A stretch of 64,000 nt of DNA from Paenibacillus sp. W2I17 (GTDB taxonomy: Bacteria > Bacillota > Bacilli > Paenibacillales > Paenibacillaceae): the NCBI RefSeq assembly GCF_030815985.1, contig NZ_JAUSXM010000001.1, positions 62,001 through 126,000 of the forward strand, in the 5' to 3' direction. How positions within the stretch are numbered: position 1 is the stretch's first letter; the number at the start of each line of letters is the position of its first letter. This document shows positions 1 through 8,555 of this stretch, one piece after another. Both the position numbers and the translations under genes were made by a program. Under the pieces are notes generated by a model, which worked only from the letters and a program-made list of their open reading frames with translations, was not told the origin of the DNA and did no database searches.

Positions 1-206
1 GGTTCGCAGATGAAATCATTCATCTCTACATCGCAGAAGAGCTTGAAGCAGGGGACATGGCGCTGGACGAAGATGAATTCCTTGAAGTATCCGAGATCAC
101 ACTGGAGGAAGCTTACGCTCTCATGGACGAGAACCGGATTAGCGATGCCAAAACGATGATGGCCGTGTACGCGTGGGACCTTTACAGAACGACAGGACGG
201 TTCTAG
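1..206 (+). CDS. nudF: ADP-ribose pyrophosphatase (NUDIX), C-terminal part
   Basis: Only the last 67 codons are inside the window; the reading frame begins at base 3 and stops with TAG at 204-206. The translated tail (FADEIIHLYIAEEL, then an acidic DEDEFLEV stretch, then ISDAKTMMAVYAWD) is typical of the C-terminal half of Bacillus-type ADP-ribose pyrophosphatases, which hydrolyse ADP-ribose to AMP and ribose 5-phosphate. The NUDIX box itself lies upstream of the window, so the family call rests on this tail and on position: nudF precedes the yqxK/endoQ gene in B. subtilis, as here. The next gene starts two bases after this stop, so the two are probably co-transcribed. Confidence 0.75.
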   Translation, partial: FADEIIHLYIAEELEAGDMALDEDEFLEVSEITLEEAYALMDENRISDAKTMMAVYAWDLYRTTGRF

Positions 207-208
207 GC

Positions 209-1429
209 ATGCAAGACCAACTGAAAACGTCCACGATGTGGGAGCCCTGTTACACAGACCTGCATATTCACATCGGACGAACCTCTCGCGGTGAGGCCGT
301 TAAAATCAGTGGCAGTCGTGATCTGACATTTGAGAATATTGCTCGGGAAGCTTCGGAACGTAAAGGAATTCATTTGCTTGGTGTTATTGATTGTCATTCT
401 CCGGTTGTACAGAAGGATATTGAGCAATTGCTGGAGAGTGGTACCATGTCCGAGATTGAGGGCGGCGGTATTGCCTACCAGGACACCACCATTCTGTTGG
501 GTACAGAGATTGAGCTGCGCGAGCCTGGAATGCGTGAGTTCCATATGCTGGCGTACTTCCGTGATCTGAAAACAATGAAGTCCTTCACGGACTGGATGAA
601 ACGTTATATGAAAAATGTGAATCTCAGTTCTCAGCGTGTCTACGTGCCCGCTCTAGAGATGCAAGGCGAGATTAAGGCACGTGGTGGGCTTATTGTGCCT
701 GCACATGTATTTACACCGCATAAAGGCATCTATGGCAGTACTGCGTCCCGTATGGGCGATGTACTGGATACCCGTCTCGTGGATGCTGTCGAGTTGGGGT
801 TAAGCTCTGATTCATCCATGGCCAGTTATATTCGGGAGTTGGATCATGTACCGTTTCTGACCAATTCGGATGCTCATTCACTCGGTAAGATTGGACGGGA
901 GTATAACGAACTGCAAGTGGCTTCCCCTTCTTTTGATGAATTCCGCATGGCACTTCAAGGAGAAGCCGGCAGGAAAATTGCTGCCAATTATGGACTGAAT
1001 CCAAGGCTGGGCAAATACCACCGTACTTACTGTGCCGCATGTGGCAGCATAATGGACGAGCAGGCGATGTCAGCAGAGCGTTGTCCGCACTGTGGCAGTC
1101 TGAAGCTGGTTCAGGGGGTGCTGGATCGCATTCTGGCAATCTCTGATCGGGAGAGTCCTCATGTTCCTGCAAACAGACCGGCCTATCATTATCAGGTACC
1201 ACTGGAGTTCATCCCCGGACTTGGCAAAGCCAAACTGCGGCAGCTACTGGACCATTTTGGTACAGAAATGAACGTACTTCATCGCACGCGTGAGGAAGAG
1301 CTTGCTACGGTTGTTGGACCTGTGCTAGCAGGCTTAATTGTGGCTGCACGGAACGGACAACTGGAGCTGTCCTCCGGAGGTGGCGGCACGTACGGAAAGG
1401 TTGCTGTTCAGGAAAAAGCTTCGGATTAG
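209..1429 (+). CDS. EndoQ-family PHP-domain endonuclease (YqxK-like)
   Basis: 406 aa from ATG 209, preceded by AGGACGG at 193-199; an in-frame GTG at 173 lies inside nudF and lacks a ribosome site, so 209 is preferred. The N-terminal half is a PHP metal-dependent phosphoesterase domain: TDLHIHIGR near the start, GVIDCHSP, the HMLAY and IVPAHVFTPHKG segments, and a late NSDAHS motif provide the His/Asp metal ligands. A zinc-ribbon follows (CAAC...CPHCG around 1030-1092), then a helix-hairpin-helix-like segment (FIPGLGKAKL). This layout matches the family named for archaeal EndoQ, which nicks DNA 5' of deaminated or abasic bases. The repair role in this organism is inferred from the family only. 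It sits between nudF and spoIIM, the conserved Bacillus order. Confidence 0.8.
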   Translation: MQDQLKTSTMWEPCYTDLHIHIGRTSRGEAVKISGSRDLTFENIAREASERKGIHLLGVIDCHSPVVQKDIEQLLESGTMSEIEGGGIAYQDTTILLGTEIELREPGMREFHMLAYFRDLKTMKSFTDWMKRYMKNVNLSSQRVYVPALEMQGEIKARGGLIVPAHVFTPHKGIYGSTASRMGDVLDTRLVDAVELGLSSDSSMASYIRELDHVPFLTNSDAHSLGKIGREYNELQVASPSFDEFRMALQGEAGRKIAANYGLNPRLGKYHRTYCAACGSIMDEQAMSAERCPHCGSLKLVQGVLDRILAISDRESPHVPANRPAYHYQVPLEFIPGLGKAKLRQLLDHFGTEMNVLHRTREEELATVVGPVLAGLIVAARNGQLELSSGGGGTYGKVAVQEKASD

Positions 1430-1469
1430 ATAAATTGAACTAAACATTTACACAAAACGGAGGGGACAG

Positions 1470-1645
1470 AAAGAACTTGAAGAAGCGGAGCTAAAAGCTT
1501 TCTGAAAGAAAGCTGCATCGGAAGCATATGCTTCGCCTTTATCCCCGGATTTCCCCTTTAAAAAGGAATGAAAAAAATCTGGGGAAAACAGCGATCGAAA
1601 GGTTGTTCTGTCATCGTAGTGACCCGTGTAAATACTCCTAGGTTC
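1470..1645 (+). repeat. Structured dispersed repeat upstream of spoIIM
   Basis: Non-coding stretch made of successive inverted repeats: 1496-1503 with 1507-1514, the 14-bp palindrome GAAGCATATGCTTC at 1521-1534, and an 11-bp stem 1542-1552 with 1575-1585. The stem is followed by a conserved single-stranded block, AACAGCGATC at 1587-1596 and then AAGGTTG. The same stem plus block recurs at 11230-11335 with compensating base changes in the stem. It may be a REP-like mobile element or a structured RNA. Strand is arbitrary. The rest of 1430-1782 shows no gene. Confidence 0.6.
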
Positions 1646-1689
1646 AACTGATAAAGCTTCACTTCACGTAGAGCCAATCTGGACAAGAA

Positions 1690-1719
1690 GTCATACGGGT
1701 GCATTCCGGTTCATAAGAA
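1690..1719 (+). promoter_or_regulatory. Possible sigma-E promoter of spoIIM
   Basis: GTCATAC (1690-1696) and CATAAGAA (1712-1719) with a 15-base spacer resemble sigma-E -35 and -10 boxes. spoIIM is a mother-cell sigma-E gene in B. subtilis. The match is imperfect. Confidence 0.3.
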
Positions 1720-1782
1720 TGACTATGAGGATGTAACTGAGAATCCTTGCAGCATGATACCGGAAAGGGGACTCGTACCTGT

Positions 1783-2412
1783 ATGCGCTCTTCCTACTTT
1801 ACATTTAAAGGTCAGACTTCGTTATATGTATTCGTGGCTGTCTTGTTTCTGGTCGGTGTCATTTTTGGCGCGCTCATGGTGAACGCATTGTCTCTTGAGC
1901 AACGTCAGGATCTGGAGGGTTATCTGGGCAATTTCTTCATGACCGTGCAGCACAGTGCACAGGTGACAGAGACCGGGGCATATTGGGACATTGCCATGCT
2001 TCATCTGAAATGGGTAGGTCTGATCTTTATTCTGGGTTTATCCGTTGTTGGACTACCCGGTATACTGGTTCTGGATTTTTTGAAAGGTGTGCTCATTGGA
2101 TTCACAGTGGGGTACCTTGTTGGACAGTATTCCTGGAAAGGGCTGCTGTTTGCACTGGTGTCCGTGGCACCGCATAATCTATTTGTCATTCCGATCCTTC
2201 TGATCTGCAGTGTGGCGGCGATGACGTTCTCGTTGTACATCATTCGCAATCGTGTTTTGATGCAGCGAACACCTGGTCGACAAAGGCCTTTTGCTTCATA
2301 TATAGTGTTAACTTTGGTCATGGCTGCATTGCTTCTCGGCGTGGCGTCTTTTGAAACATGGGTTACACCTGCAATGATGCGCTGGGTCACGCCAATGCTA
2401 CTACCGGCCTAA
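1783..2412 (+). CDS. spoIIM: Stage II sporulation protein M
   Basis: 209 aa from ATG 1783, with GGAAAGGGG at 1762-1770; an in-frame TTG at 1747 has no ribosome site and would add 12 residues not seen in the family. It is a polytopic membrane protein: the opening SLYVFVAVLFLVGVIFGALMVN helix and the later hydrophobic segments give about five membrane spans, and length is close to B. subtilis SpoIIM (about 214 aa). SpoIIM recruits SpoIID and SpoIIP (the DMP peptidoglycan-remodelling machine) to drive engulfment of the forespore by the mother cell. It lies just upstream of fur, as in B. subtilis. Confidence 0.9.
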   Translation: MRSSYFTFKGQTSLYVFVAVLFLVGVIFGALMVNALSLEQRQDLEGYLGNFFMTVQHSAQVTETGAYWDIAMLHLKWVGLIFILGLSVVGLPGILVLDFLKGVLIGFTVGYLVGQYSWKGLLFALVSVAPHNLFVIPILLICSVAAMTFSLYIIRNRVLMQRTPGRQRPFASYIVLTLVMAALLLGVASFETWVTPAMMRWVTPMLLPA

Positions 2413-2435
2413 CGTGCATCGTATAGTGTAAAATG

Positions 2436-2465
2436 TTGACTTTAATTACGCACTCCCCCTATAAT
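2436..2465 (+). promoter_or_regulatory. Sigma-A promoter of fur
   Basis: TTGACT (2436-2441) and TATAAT (2460-2465) are separated by 18 bases, a near-consensus vegetative promoter located 55 bases before the fur start codon. Confidence 0.75.
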
Positions 2466-2519
2466 GAAAAGAGTGGGTTAAGTTGCAGTGTGCAGTGATT
2501 TCCTAGGGGGAGGGAGAAA

Positions 2520-2987
2520 ATGGAAGCACGGATTGATAAAATTAAGCAGCAACTACAGTCCCAAGGATATAAATTAACGCCCCAGCGGGAAGCCACCTTA
2601 AGAGTACTTCTTGAGAATGAAGAAGATCATCTGAGCGCAGAAGACGTATTCATGCTCGTTAAAGAAAAGGCTCCCGAAATCGGTCTGGCAACCGTGTACC
2701 GTACCCTCGAACTGCTGAGTGAGCTGCATGTTGTAGAGAAAATCAACTTCGGCGACGGTGTAGCGCGTTATGATCTGCGCGGAGATACATCCAAGCATCA
2801 CCATCATCACTTAATCTGTGTTCAATGCGGAAGTATGGATGAAATACGTGAAGACTGGCTTGGACCGCTTGAAGAGCGTTTGGAGCGGGAATTCAACTTT
2901 TCGGTAGTAGATCACCGACTGGACTTTCATGGAATTTGTTATCGTTGCAAAGCTAAAAATGAACAGAAACCCAAAGATGAAGAATAA
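2520..2987 (+). CDS. fur: Ferric uptake regulator Fur
   Basis: 155 aa, ATG 2520 after a strong AGGGGGAGGGAG ribosome site. The N-terminal winged helix (KLTPQREATLRVLLEN; GLATVYRTLELL recognition helix) is followed by the dimerisation/metal domain with HHHHH near residue 95 and the two structural-zinc pairs C100-x2-C103 and C140-x2-C143. Fur represses iron-uptake genes when loaded with Fe2+. The FUR family also includes PerR and Zur; position between spoIIM and yqzK is that of B. subtilis fur, which supports the Fur assignment. It has its own sigma-A promoter and is followed by an intrinsic terminator. Confidence 0.9.
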   Translation: MEARIDKIKQQLQSQGYKLTPQREATLRVLLENEEDHLSAEDVFMLVKEKAPEIGLATVYRTLELLSELHVVEKINFGDGVARYDLRGDTSKHHHHHLICVQCGSMDEIREDWLGPLEERLEREFNFSVVDHRLDFHGICYRCKAKNEQKPKDEE

Positions 2988-3001
2988 CATAGCATATCTT
3001 C

Positions 3002-3038
3002 AAGCTCTCACCGGCGGTTTTGACGGGAGAGCTTTTTT
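3002..3038 (+). terminator. Rho-independent terminator after fur
   Basis: AAGCTCTC (3002-3009) pairs with GAGAGCTT (3027-3034), followed by a run of six T. Confidence 0.8.
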
Positions 3039-3145
3039 GGCACCGGACATGATCTGGAGTTTCCCCCGAATGGCATAAACCTGTGTTTATGGACATACCC
3101 TGATTCAAGGACATTACCGGATTCGAATCAGGAGGGGACGCGCCC

Positions 3146-3388
3146 ATGATTATATCAGTGCGGAGAGGGCTCCGTTTTATTCGATTTATCATAGTTTTTG
3201 CTGCATTAGTTTATCTGTTCTATCATGTTCTGGATCTGTTTAATGGCTGGATCTCACCTGTGGATCAGTATCAGATGCCAACTGGCAATGCAATCAAAGT
3301 ATTTCAGGAAACGGATTGGCCTGGTAATGGAGAAGGACATCCTACGATGGCAGAGCGTCTCCGTTTGTTCTATTGGTACGGGGAGTAG
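3146..3388 (+). CDS. DUF4227 small membrane protein (YqzK-like)
   Basis: 80 aa, ATG 3146 preceded by AGGAGGGG at 3131-3138. A basic N-terminus (RRGLRFIR) leads into one membrane helix (FIIVFAALVYLFYHVLDLF), then a short hydrophilic tail ending in ERLRLFYWYGE. This matches the uncharacterised YqzK/DUF4227 family, which sits between fur and xerD in Bacilli exactly as here. No function is known. The tail is separated from xerD by about 75 bases with no obvious terminator, so co-transcription with xerD is likely. Confidence 0.75.
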   Translation: MIISVRRGLRFIRFIIVFAALVYLFYHVLDLFNGWISPVDQYQMPTGNAIKVFQETDWPGNGEGHPTMAERLRLFYWYGE

Positions 3389-3463
3389 CTTCGAACAGCC
3401 AGGGATGCAAATACGGGAGCAGTCTGCCAGAGCGGCAGATCTGTCAGTTGAGGAGCGTTGTAC

Positions 3464-4354
3464 ATGAAACAGACGATACATGCCTATGCCTTATACTTGG
3501 AAGATGATAAAGGGATGTCGAGCAGCACGCTTGAATCGTATCTCCGAGACGTGGACAAGTTCATTGAATTTGCAGATAAGGAATATGGCATACGCGAAGC
3601 CGATCAGGTCAGACGCACACATGTCGTCCTGTTTGCAGGTCAGCTCAAACAGGCAGGACGTGCCAATGCAACCATTGCCCGCAGCATCGTATCTCTGCGC
3701 TCCTACTTTCATTTTTTGATGCGGCGGGGTGATATTATACAGGACCCTACGTTTGATGTGGAAGCTCCCAAGGCGGACAAGACGCCACCACAGGTGTTAA
3801 GTATCCAGGAGATCGAACAACTGCTGACAGCGCCTGATATTCGTTCACCGCAGGGTGTGAGAGATCGAGCGATGCTTGAACTGTTATATGCTACAGGCAT
3901 TAGGGTCTCGGAACTGATTGCCCTTGACATTCGGGATGTACAGCCAGGCATGCGCTTTATACGATGCGGTGGGGCGGGCAAGGAACGTATCCTTCCCATG
4001 GGTGCACCAGCAGCACATTGGGCAAGTGTATATGTGGAGGAATTCCGCAATAAGTTGCTCAAAACCGATTCGGACGAGCAGGCACTATTCGTGAATGTAT
4101 CTGGTAGACGTTTAACCCGGCAGGGTTTCTGGAAGCTGCTCAAAAAAGCGGCGGTGGACGCAGGAATCTCGGAAGAAATTACGCCGCATACGCTGCGTCA
4201 TTCGTTTGCAGCACACCTTATTGCCAATGGGGCGGATACACGTGCGGTTCAAGACATGCTGGGTCACGTGGAGCAGCCTGGGCAACAATATGGCAATCAT
4301 GGTCGCAAAACCATGAAAGAAATCTATGAAACCCATCATCCGAGGGCAAGATAG
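3464..4354 (+). CDS. xerD: Tyrosine recombinase XerD (RipX), atypical active-site loop
   Basis: 296 aa, ATG 3464 with GAGGAG eight bases upstream; TTG 3458 is too close to it. It resolves chromosome dimers at dif together with XerC. The N-terminal SAM-like domain (residues 1-95) and C-terminal catalytic domain carry R147 (TGIRVSE), K173, H242-x2-R245 (HTLRH), H268 (LGH) and Y276. The usual LGHxDISTTQxY element, with nine positions from His to the Tyr nucleophile, is replaced by LGHVEQPGQQY, only eight apart and without the STTQ consensus. Flanking sequence (AVQDM before, MKEIYETHHPRAR after) is normal. The change could be a real in-frame alteration or compensating sequencing errors. deoB, expected next, is missing. 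Confidence 0.85.
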   Translation: MKQTIHAYALYLEDDKGMSSSTLESYLRDVDKFIEFADKEYGIREADQVRRTHVVLFAGQLKQAGRANATIARSIVSLRSYFHFLMRRGDIIQDPTFDVEAPKADKTPPQVLSIQEIEQLLTAPDIRSPQGVRDRAMLELLYATGIRVSELIALDIRDVQPGMRFIRCGGAGKERILPMGAPAAHWASVYVEEFRNKLLKTDSDEQALFVNVSGRRLTRQGFWKLLKKAAVDAGISEEITPHTLRHSFAAHLIANGADTRAVQDMLGHVEQPGQQYGNHGRKTMKEIYETHHPRAR

Positions 4355-4483
4355 ATTTTGACGCATGGCCTTCACAAATAAATGCGGAACATTGGGCCGA
4401 TTTAGGATAAAATAAATTGAATACATCCAAACGCCGTTATACATAAGACGGATCGTTTCAACTCAAGGAGGAACATACATCGC

Positions 4484-5308
4484 ATGACAGCATTAAACCA
4501 ACAAATGATTTCGGAAGCAGCATCTTATATTCAAAGCAAAAGCTCCATCAAGCCGGAAGTCGGTTTGATTTTGGGTTCGGGTCTTGGCGTACTGGCAGAA
4601 CTGATTGAAGATGGCGTAAGTATCGCTTATCAGGATATTCCACATTTTCCGGTGTCCACAGTAGAAGGACATGAAGGTGAACTATTGGTAGGAACCATTA
4701 AAGGTCGTCCAGTCGTGATGATGAAAGGCCGTTTCCATATGTACGAAGGATATGGTCCGGAATTGACAGCTTTCCCGGTACGGGTCATGAAAGAACTGGG
4801 TGTAAGTAGCCTGCTTGTAACCAATGCTGCGGGCGGCGTGAATACGTCGTATGAAGCTGGAGACTTGATGCTGATCTCGGATCATTTAAATCTCACAGGC
4901 AAAAATCCACTGATCGGACCAAATGACGCCGCACTGGGCGTACGTTTCCCGGATCTTTCCGAAGCATACAGCCGCCGTTTGCGTGCGCTGGCGAAGGATA
5001 CGGCTGCATCACAAGGTTTTAACGTACGTGAAGGGGTATACGCAGGTATGCTTGGTCCGAACTACGAGACACCGGCAGAGATCAGAATGCTGCGTACATT
5101 GGGCGCAGACGCAGTGGGCATGTCCACTGTATCTGAAGTGATCGTCGCACGCCACGCAGGCCTGGAAGTACTCGGTATTTCCTGTATCAGCAACATGGCT
5201 GCCGGAATTCTGGATCAGCCGCTGTCACATGATGAGGTGATGGAAACGACGGAACGTGTGCGTGAGTCGTTCCTGGCGCTGGTATTGGCGGTTATTCCAC
5301 AAATGTAA
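4484..5308 (+). CDS. pupG: Purine nucleoside phosphorylase I
   Basis: 274 aa, ATG 4484 after AAGGAGG (4465-4471, spacer 12). It cleaves inosine and guanosine with phosphate to the free base and (deoxy)ribose 1-phosphate. Family signatures: LILGSGLG phosphate-binding loop near residue 30, the MKGRFHMYEGY segment, LLVTNAAGGVN around residue 110, GPNYETPAE around 190 and the SNMAAG base-pocket motif near the end. The trimeric high-molecular-class PNP length matches. In B. subtilis pupG follows deoB (drm); here it directly follows xerD and is closed by its own terminator, separating it from dacF. Confidence 0.93.
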   Translation: MTALNQQMISEAASYIQSKSSIKPEVGLILGSGLGVLAELIEDGVSIAYQDIPHFPVSTVEGHEGELLVGTIKGRPVVMMKGRFHMYEGYGPELTAFPVRVMKELGVSSLLVTNAAGGVNTSYEAGDLMLISDHLNLTGKNPLIGPNDAALGVRFPDLSEAYSRRLRALAKDTAASQGFNVREGVYAGMLGPNYETPAEIRMLRTLGADAVGMSTVSEVIVARHAGLEVLGISCISNMAAGILDQPLSHDEVMETTERVRESFLALVLAVIPQM

Positions 5309-5326
5309 GCAAGATTTGAGTAGATT

Positions 5327-5372
5327 AGGTTACCTCTTTGGATGAGAAATCATCGGGGGTAACCTTTTTTTG
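5327..5372 (+). terminator. Terminator after pupG
   Basis: GGTTACC (5328-5334) pairs with GGTAACC (5358-5364), followed by seven T. Confidence 0.8.
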
Positions 5373-5556
5373 TTATGTTAAACGTACGGTTACTCATTCG
5401 TTGAGTGCAGTGCGTTTTTTTGGCTTTGATCACATTTTCAATAAAAGTTCGGGAAATCATGCTTTACATGGAATAATTTACTGGAAACGGGCCGACAATG
5501 ATTAGCAGTACATGCATGGAACATGCAGTAAGCAAGTCATTTGAGGAGGTAACCTA

Positions 5557-6733
5557 GTGAAGAAAAGAATAATGGCATCGTTCATGACCCTTTGTATCCT
5601 GCTGTCCCTTATGGCATCAACGGCATTGGCTGAAGAAACACCAAAGGGAGCGGGAGCCGCTGATTTAGCCCCGTCGGCGCGCTCTGCGATCTTAATGGAT
5701 GCAGACACGGGAACGGTCATTTATGAGAAAAACAGTCATGATCAGCTGCCTCCGGCGAGCATTACGAAAATTATGACCATGCTGCTTACGATCGAAGCGA
5801 TCGACTCAGGCAAGCTGAAGCTGACAGACAAAGTAAGAGCGAGCGAATATGCAGCTTCGATGGGCGGTTCGCAGATCTTTCTGGAGCCCGGGGAAGAAAT
5901 GACAGTTGATGATATGTTAAAAGGGATCGCGATGGCTTCAGGCAATGATGCCTCGGTCGCTATGGCCGAGAAGATTGCTGGCTCGGAAGAAGCGTTTGTA
6001 CAACTGATGAATGAGCGTGCGAAGGAGCTTGGCATGAAGGATACTCATTTTGCCAACTGTAACGGCCTGCCGGTCGATAATCATTATTCTTCCGCCCATG
6101 ACATTGCCGTCATGAGCCGTGAACTGCTGAAACATTCCGGGATTACGAAGTACACCGGTGCATATCAGGATTACCTTCGCAAAGATACTGAAAAGCCATT
6201 CTGGCTGGTGAACACAAACAAGCTGGTTCGTTTTTATCAAGGGGCAGACGGTTTGAAAACAGGTTACACATCCGAAGCGAAATTCTGCTTGTCCGCAACA
6301 GCGTCCAAAGATGGACTGCGTGTCGTTTCCGTGGTACTCGGTGAACCAAATACCAAAACACGGAACAGCGAAGTGTCTTCGATGTTTGACTATGCCTTTA
6401 GCCAATATACGATGAAGGCACTCTACAAGGCAGGGGATCTGCTGGGCAGTCTGAAGATCGAAAAAGGCGAAGTTGCCGAATTGCCTCTGAATGCCACGCA
6501 AAAATTATAGTGTGCTGATGCGCAAAGGAGCCAAATCCAATGACATCCGGCATGAATTGCTGGTTGCCAAAGAATTGAAAGCTCCGATCAAAGCCGGGCA
6601 AAGTATAGGAAAACTTGTGGTTTACCAGGGCAATGACGTGATTAAGGAGTTCGACATTCAGGCTCCGCAGGATGTGAATAAGGCTGGCTGGTGGAAGCTG
6701 TTCAAGCGGACAACGTCCAACCTGTTTGACTAA
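5557..6733 (+). pseudogene. dacF: D-alanyl-D-alanine carboxypeptidase DacF, frameshifted
   Basis: GTG 5557 follows GAGGAGGT (spacer about 6). Signal peptide (residues 1-26, ending ALAEE), then a class-A PBP fold with S68-x2-K71 (SITK), S128-G129-N130 and K234-T235-G236, so it is a D,D-carboxypeptidase trimming pentapeptides; in B. subtilis DacF acts in the forespore under sigma-F/sigma-G. The first frame stops at 6510. The C-terminal beta-domain continues in another frame (6503-6733, NYSVLMRKG onward). The break lies in the A5 run 6500-6504: removing one A gives NATQNYSVLM and a continuous protein of about 391 aa. The catalytic domain is intact either way. A homopolymer sequencing error is as plausible as a true mutation. 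Confidence 0.85.
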
Positions 6734-6814
6734 ACGGCGATTTCTGCGAGTTGCACGCATCCTTCGAACATATTTTGTAGTTAAATAGGGGTTTTCTTCT
6801 AGTTTTGTCGGGGG

Positions 6815-6843
6815 GCAGGAAAAGCCCTCGGAAGCGTAGAAAT
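6815..6843 (+). promoter_or_regulatory. Sigma-H promoter of the spoIIA operon
   Basis: GCAGGAAAA (6815-6823), a 12-base spacer, then GTAGAAAT (6836-6843) fits the sigma-H consensus RnAGGAwwW / RnnGAAT. It lies 35 bases before spoIIAA. spoIIA is sigma-H and Spo0A-P dependent in B. subtilis. Confidence 0.65.
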
Positions 6844-6877
6844 CCTTGTTCTAAGACAGGGAGGAGAGTGAGCAAAC

Positions 6878-7231
6878 GTGAACTTGCATGTGGAAATGGA
6901 ACACCATCGCGGGATTCTGATTGTACGATTATCCGGGGAGCTGGATCACCATACAGCTGACATGGTACGGATGCAGATGGATGAAGCCATCCAGCGGAGA
7001 CAAAGCGAGCATCTCGTACTCAGCCTGAAAGATCTGCAATTTATGGACAGTTCAGGTCTGGGTGTCATTTTGGGAAGATACAAGCTCATTAAGAATAAAG
7101 GCGGCAAGATGGTGGTCTGTGACGTCAATTCGCCAGTGTACCGTTTGCTGGAAATGTCGGGTCTGTTCAAGATTATGCCGATATACGAAAATGAGGGAAC
7201 TGCTCTCTCAGGTCTGGAGGTCGTCTCATGA
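6878..7231 (+). CDS. spoIIAA: Anti-sigma-F factor antagonist SpoIIAA
   Basis: 117 aa, GTG 6878 preceded by AGGGAGGAG at 6858-6866. STAS-domain protein. Unphosphorylated SpoIIAA binds SpoIIAB and frees sigma-F in the forespore; SpoIIAB inactivates it by phosphorylating a serine, here S58 in the FMDSSGLGV motif. SpoIIE reverses this. Length and all key motifs are standard. Its stop overlaps the spoIIAB start (ATGA at 7228), consistent with translational coupling in the three-gene operon spoIIAA-spoIIAB-sigF. Confidence 0.95.
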   Translation: MNLHVEMEHHRGILIVRLSGELDHHTADMVRMQMDEAIQRRQSEHLVLSLKDLQFMDSSGLGVILGRYKLIKNKGGKMVVCDVNSPVYRLLEMSGLFKIMPIYENEGTALSGLEVVS

Positions 7232-7683
7232 ATGAAGGAACAGGGACAAATTTCATGAATCTGCAATTCGCGGCCAAGTCAGAGAATGAATCGTTTGCAC
7301 GGGTAACCGTTGCTGCATTTATCTCCCAGCTTGATCCAACGATGGACGAGCTCAGTGACCTGAAGACGGTCATTTCGGAAGCCGTGACCAACAGCATCAT
7401 CCACGGATACAACAACAACTCCGAGGGTGTGGTGTCCATCCAGGCCGAGATTCGGGAAGACATGATCACTATTATTGTGGAAGACCGCGGTGAAGGAATC
7501 GAAGATCTTGAACTGGCCAAGCAGCCGCTATATACGTCCAAACCCGAACTTGAGCGGTCGGGCATGGGCTTCACCATTATGGAAAACTTTATGGATGAAT
7601 TCGAAGTCAGCAGTGAGCCCGGCAGAGGCACCTCCATCAAGATGAAAAAAAGGATTGAATCCAAGAAAGCATTGTATAATTAG
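7228..7683 (+). CDS. spoIIAB: Anti-sigma-F factor / serine kinase SpoIIAB
   Basis: 151 aa, ATG 7228 overlapping the spoIIAA stop by four bases. GHKL ATPase: N-box [14 protein letters not shown] (residues 50-63), G1 box [11 protein letters not shown]2 box GMGFTIM, and a GRGT motif near the end. It holds sigma-F inactive before septation and phosphorylates SpoIIAA. The longer N-terminus ([14 protein letters not shown]) offers an internal ATG at codon 10, but the coupled start at 7228 is favoured because of the overlap with spoIIAA. Confidence 0.95.
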   Translation: MNEGTGTNFMNLQFAAKSENESFARVTVAAFISQLDPTMDELSDLKTVISEAVTNSIIHGYNNNSEGVVSIQAEIREDMITIIVEDRGEGIEDLELAKQPLYTSKPELERSGMGFTIMENFMDEFEVSSEPGRGTSIKMKKRIESKKALYN

Positions 7684-7697
7684 GGGTTGGTGTTCTT

Positions 7698-8453
7698 ATG
7701 GATGCTGAAGTGAAACCATCTTCACAGACCTATTTGGACGATGCCGAGGTCAAACGGCTGATTGCGCTCAGTCAGTCGGGTGACCATGTCTCACGGGATA
7801 CGCTGGTGAACTGCAACATCAGACTCGTCTGGTCCGTCGTACAGCGTTTTATGAACAGGGGATATGATCCGGAAGATCTATTCCAGATTGGTTGTATCGG
7901 TCTGCTCAAGTCAGTGGACAAATTCGATCTCAGTTATGACGTGAAGTTCTCGACCTACGCGGTGCCGATGATCATCGGAGAAATCCAGCGATTCCTGCGG
8001 GATGACGGTACTCTGAAGGTCAGCCGTTCACTGAAAGAGATGGCGAATAAAGTCCGCAAAAAAAGGGACGAACTGTCCAAACATCTGGATCGTTTACCAA
8101 CGATTAAGGAAGTTGCCGCAGAGCTGGGGGTAACCCCGGAGGAAGTCGTATTTGCCCAGGAAGCGAACAAACCACCGACCTCCATCCATGAGACGGTATT
8201 TGAGAATGACGGTGATCCCATTACGTTAATGGATCAGATTGCCGACGAGTCTCAGGAACGATGGTTTGACAAACTGGCGCTAAACGAAGCCATCGGTGGT
8301 CTCAGTGAGCGGGAGCGGTTAATCGTTTATCTTCGGTATTACCGGGATCAGACCCAGTCCGAGGTTGCCAGCAGGCTGGGAATATCTCAGGTACAGGTAT
8401 CACGTCTGGAGAAAAAAATACTGCAATCCATCCGCGACCAGATCGCGCAGTGA
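7698..8453 (+). CDS. sigF: RNA polymerase sporulation sigma factor SigF
   Basis: 251 aa, ATG 7698 after TAGGGGTTGG. Sigma-70 family: region 2 (NIRLVWSVVQRFMNRGYDPEDLFQIGCIGLLKSVDKFD; core-binding and -10 recognition), region 3, and region 4 helix-turn-helix (YRDQTQSEVASRLGISQVQVSRLEKKIL). Sigma-F is the first forespore-specific sigma factor; it is released from SpoIIAB after polar division and activates genes such as spoIIR and sigG. It is the last gene of the spoIIA operon and is followed by inverted repeats rather than directly by spoVA. Confidence 0.95.
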   Translation: MDAEVKPSSQTYLDDAEVKRLIALSQSGDHVSRDTLVNCNIRLVWSVVQRFMNRGYDPEDLFQIGCIGLLKSVDKFDLSYDVKFSTYAVPMIIGEIQRFLRDDGTLKVSRSLKEMANKVRKKRDELSKHLDRLPTIKEVAAELGVTPEEVVFAQEANKPPTSIHETVFENDGDPITLMDQIADESQERWFDKLALNEAIGGLSERERLIVYLRYYRDQTQSEVASRLGISQVQVSRLEKKILQSIRDQIAQ

Positions 8454-8472
8454 TTCTGGGATTGCAACAACA

Positions 8473-8555
8473 ATATTGGTGCATATACACCAATATACGA
8501 CAACTAACAACCTTCTATCGCGCATTATGGCGAGGGAGGTTATTTGTTGTTAATA
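8473..8555. terminator. Inverted repeats between convergent sigF and EamA genes
   Basis: Perfect 9-bp inverted repeat ATATTGGTG (8473-8481) / CACCAATAT (8488-8496), then a second imperfect one built on AACAACC (about 8505-8511) and GGTTATTTGTTG (about 8537-8548). These lie between two convergent genes and likely act as a bidirectional terminator. Confidence 0.5.

Noticed and set aside
5430..5556. Sigma-F/sigma-G promoter of dacF
   Set aside because: Expected from B. subtilis, but no pair of boxes with acceptable sequence and spacing could be found.
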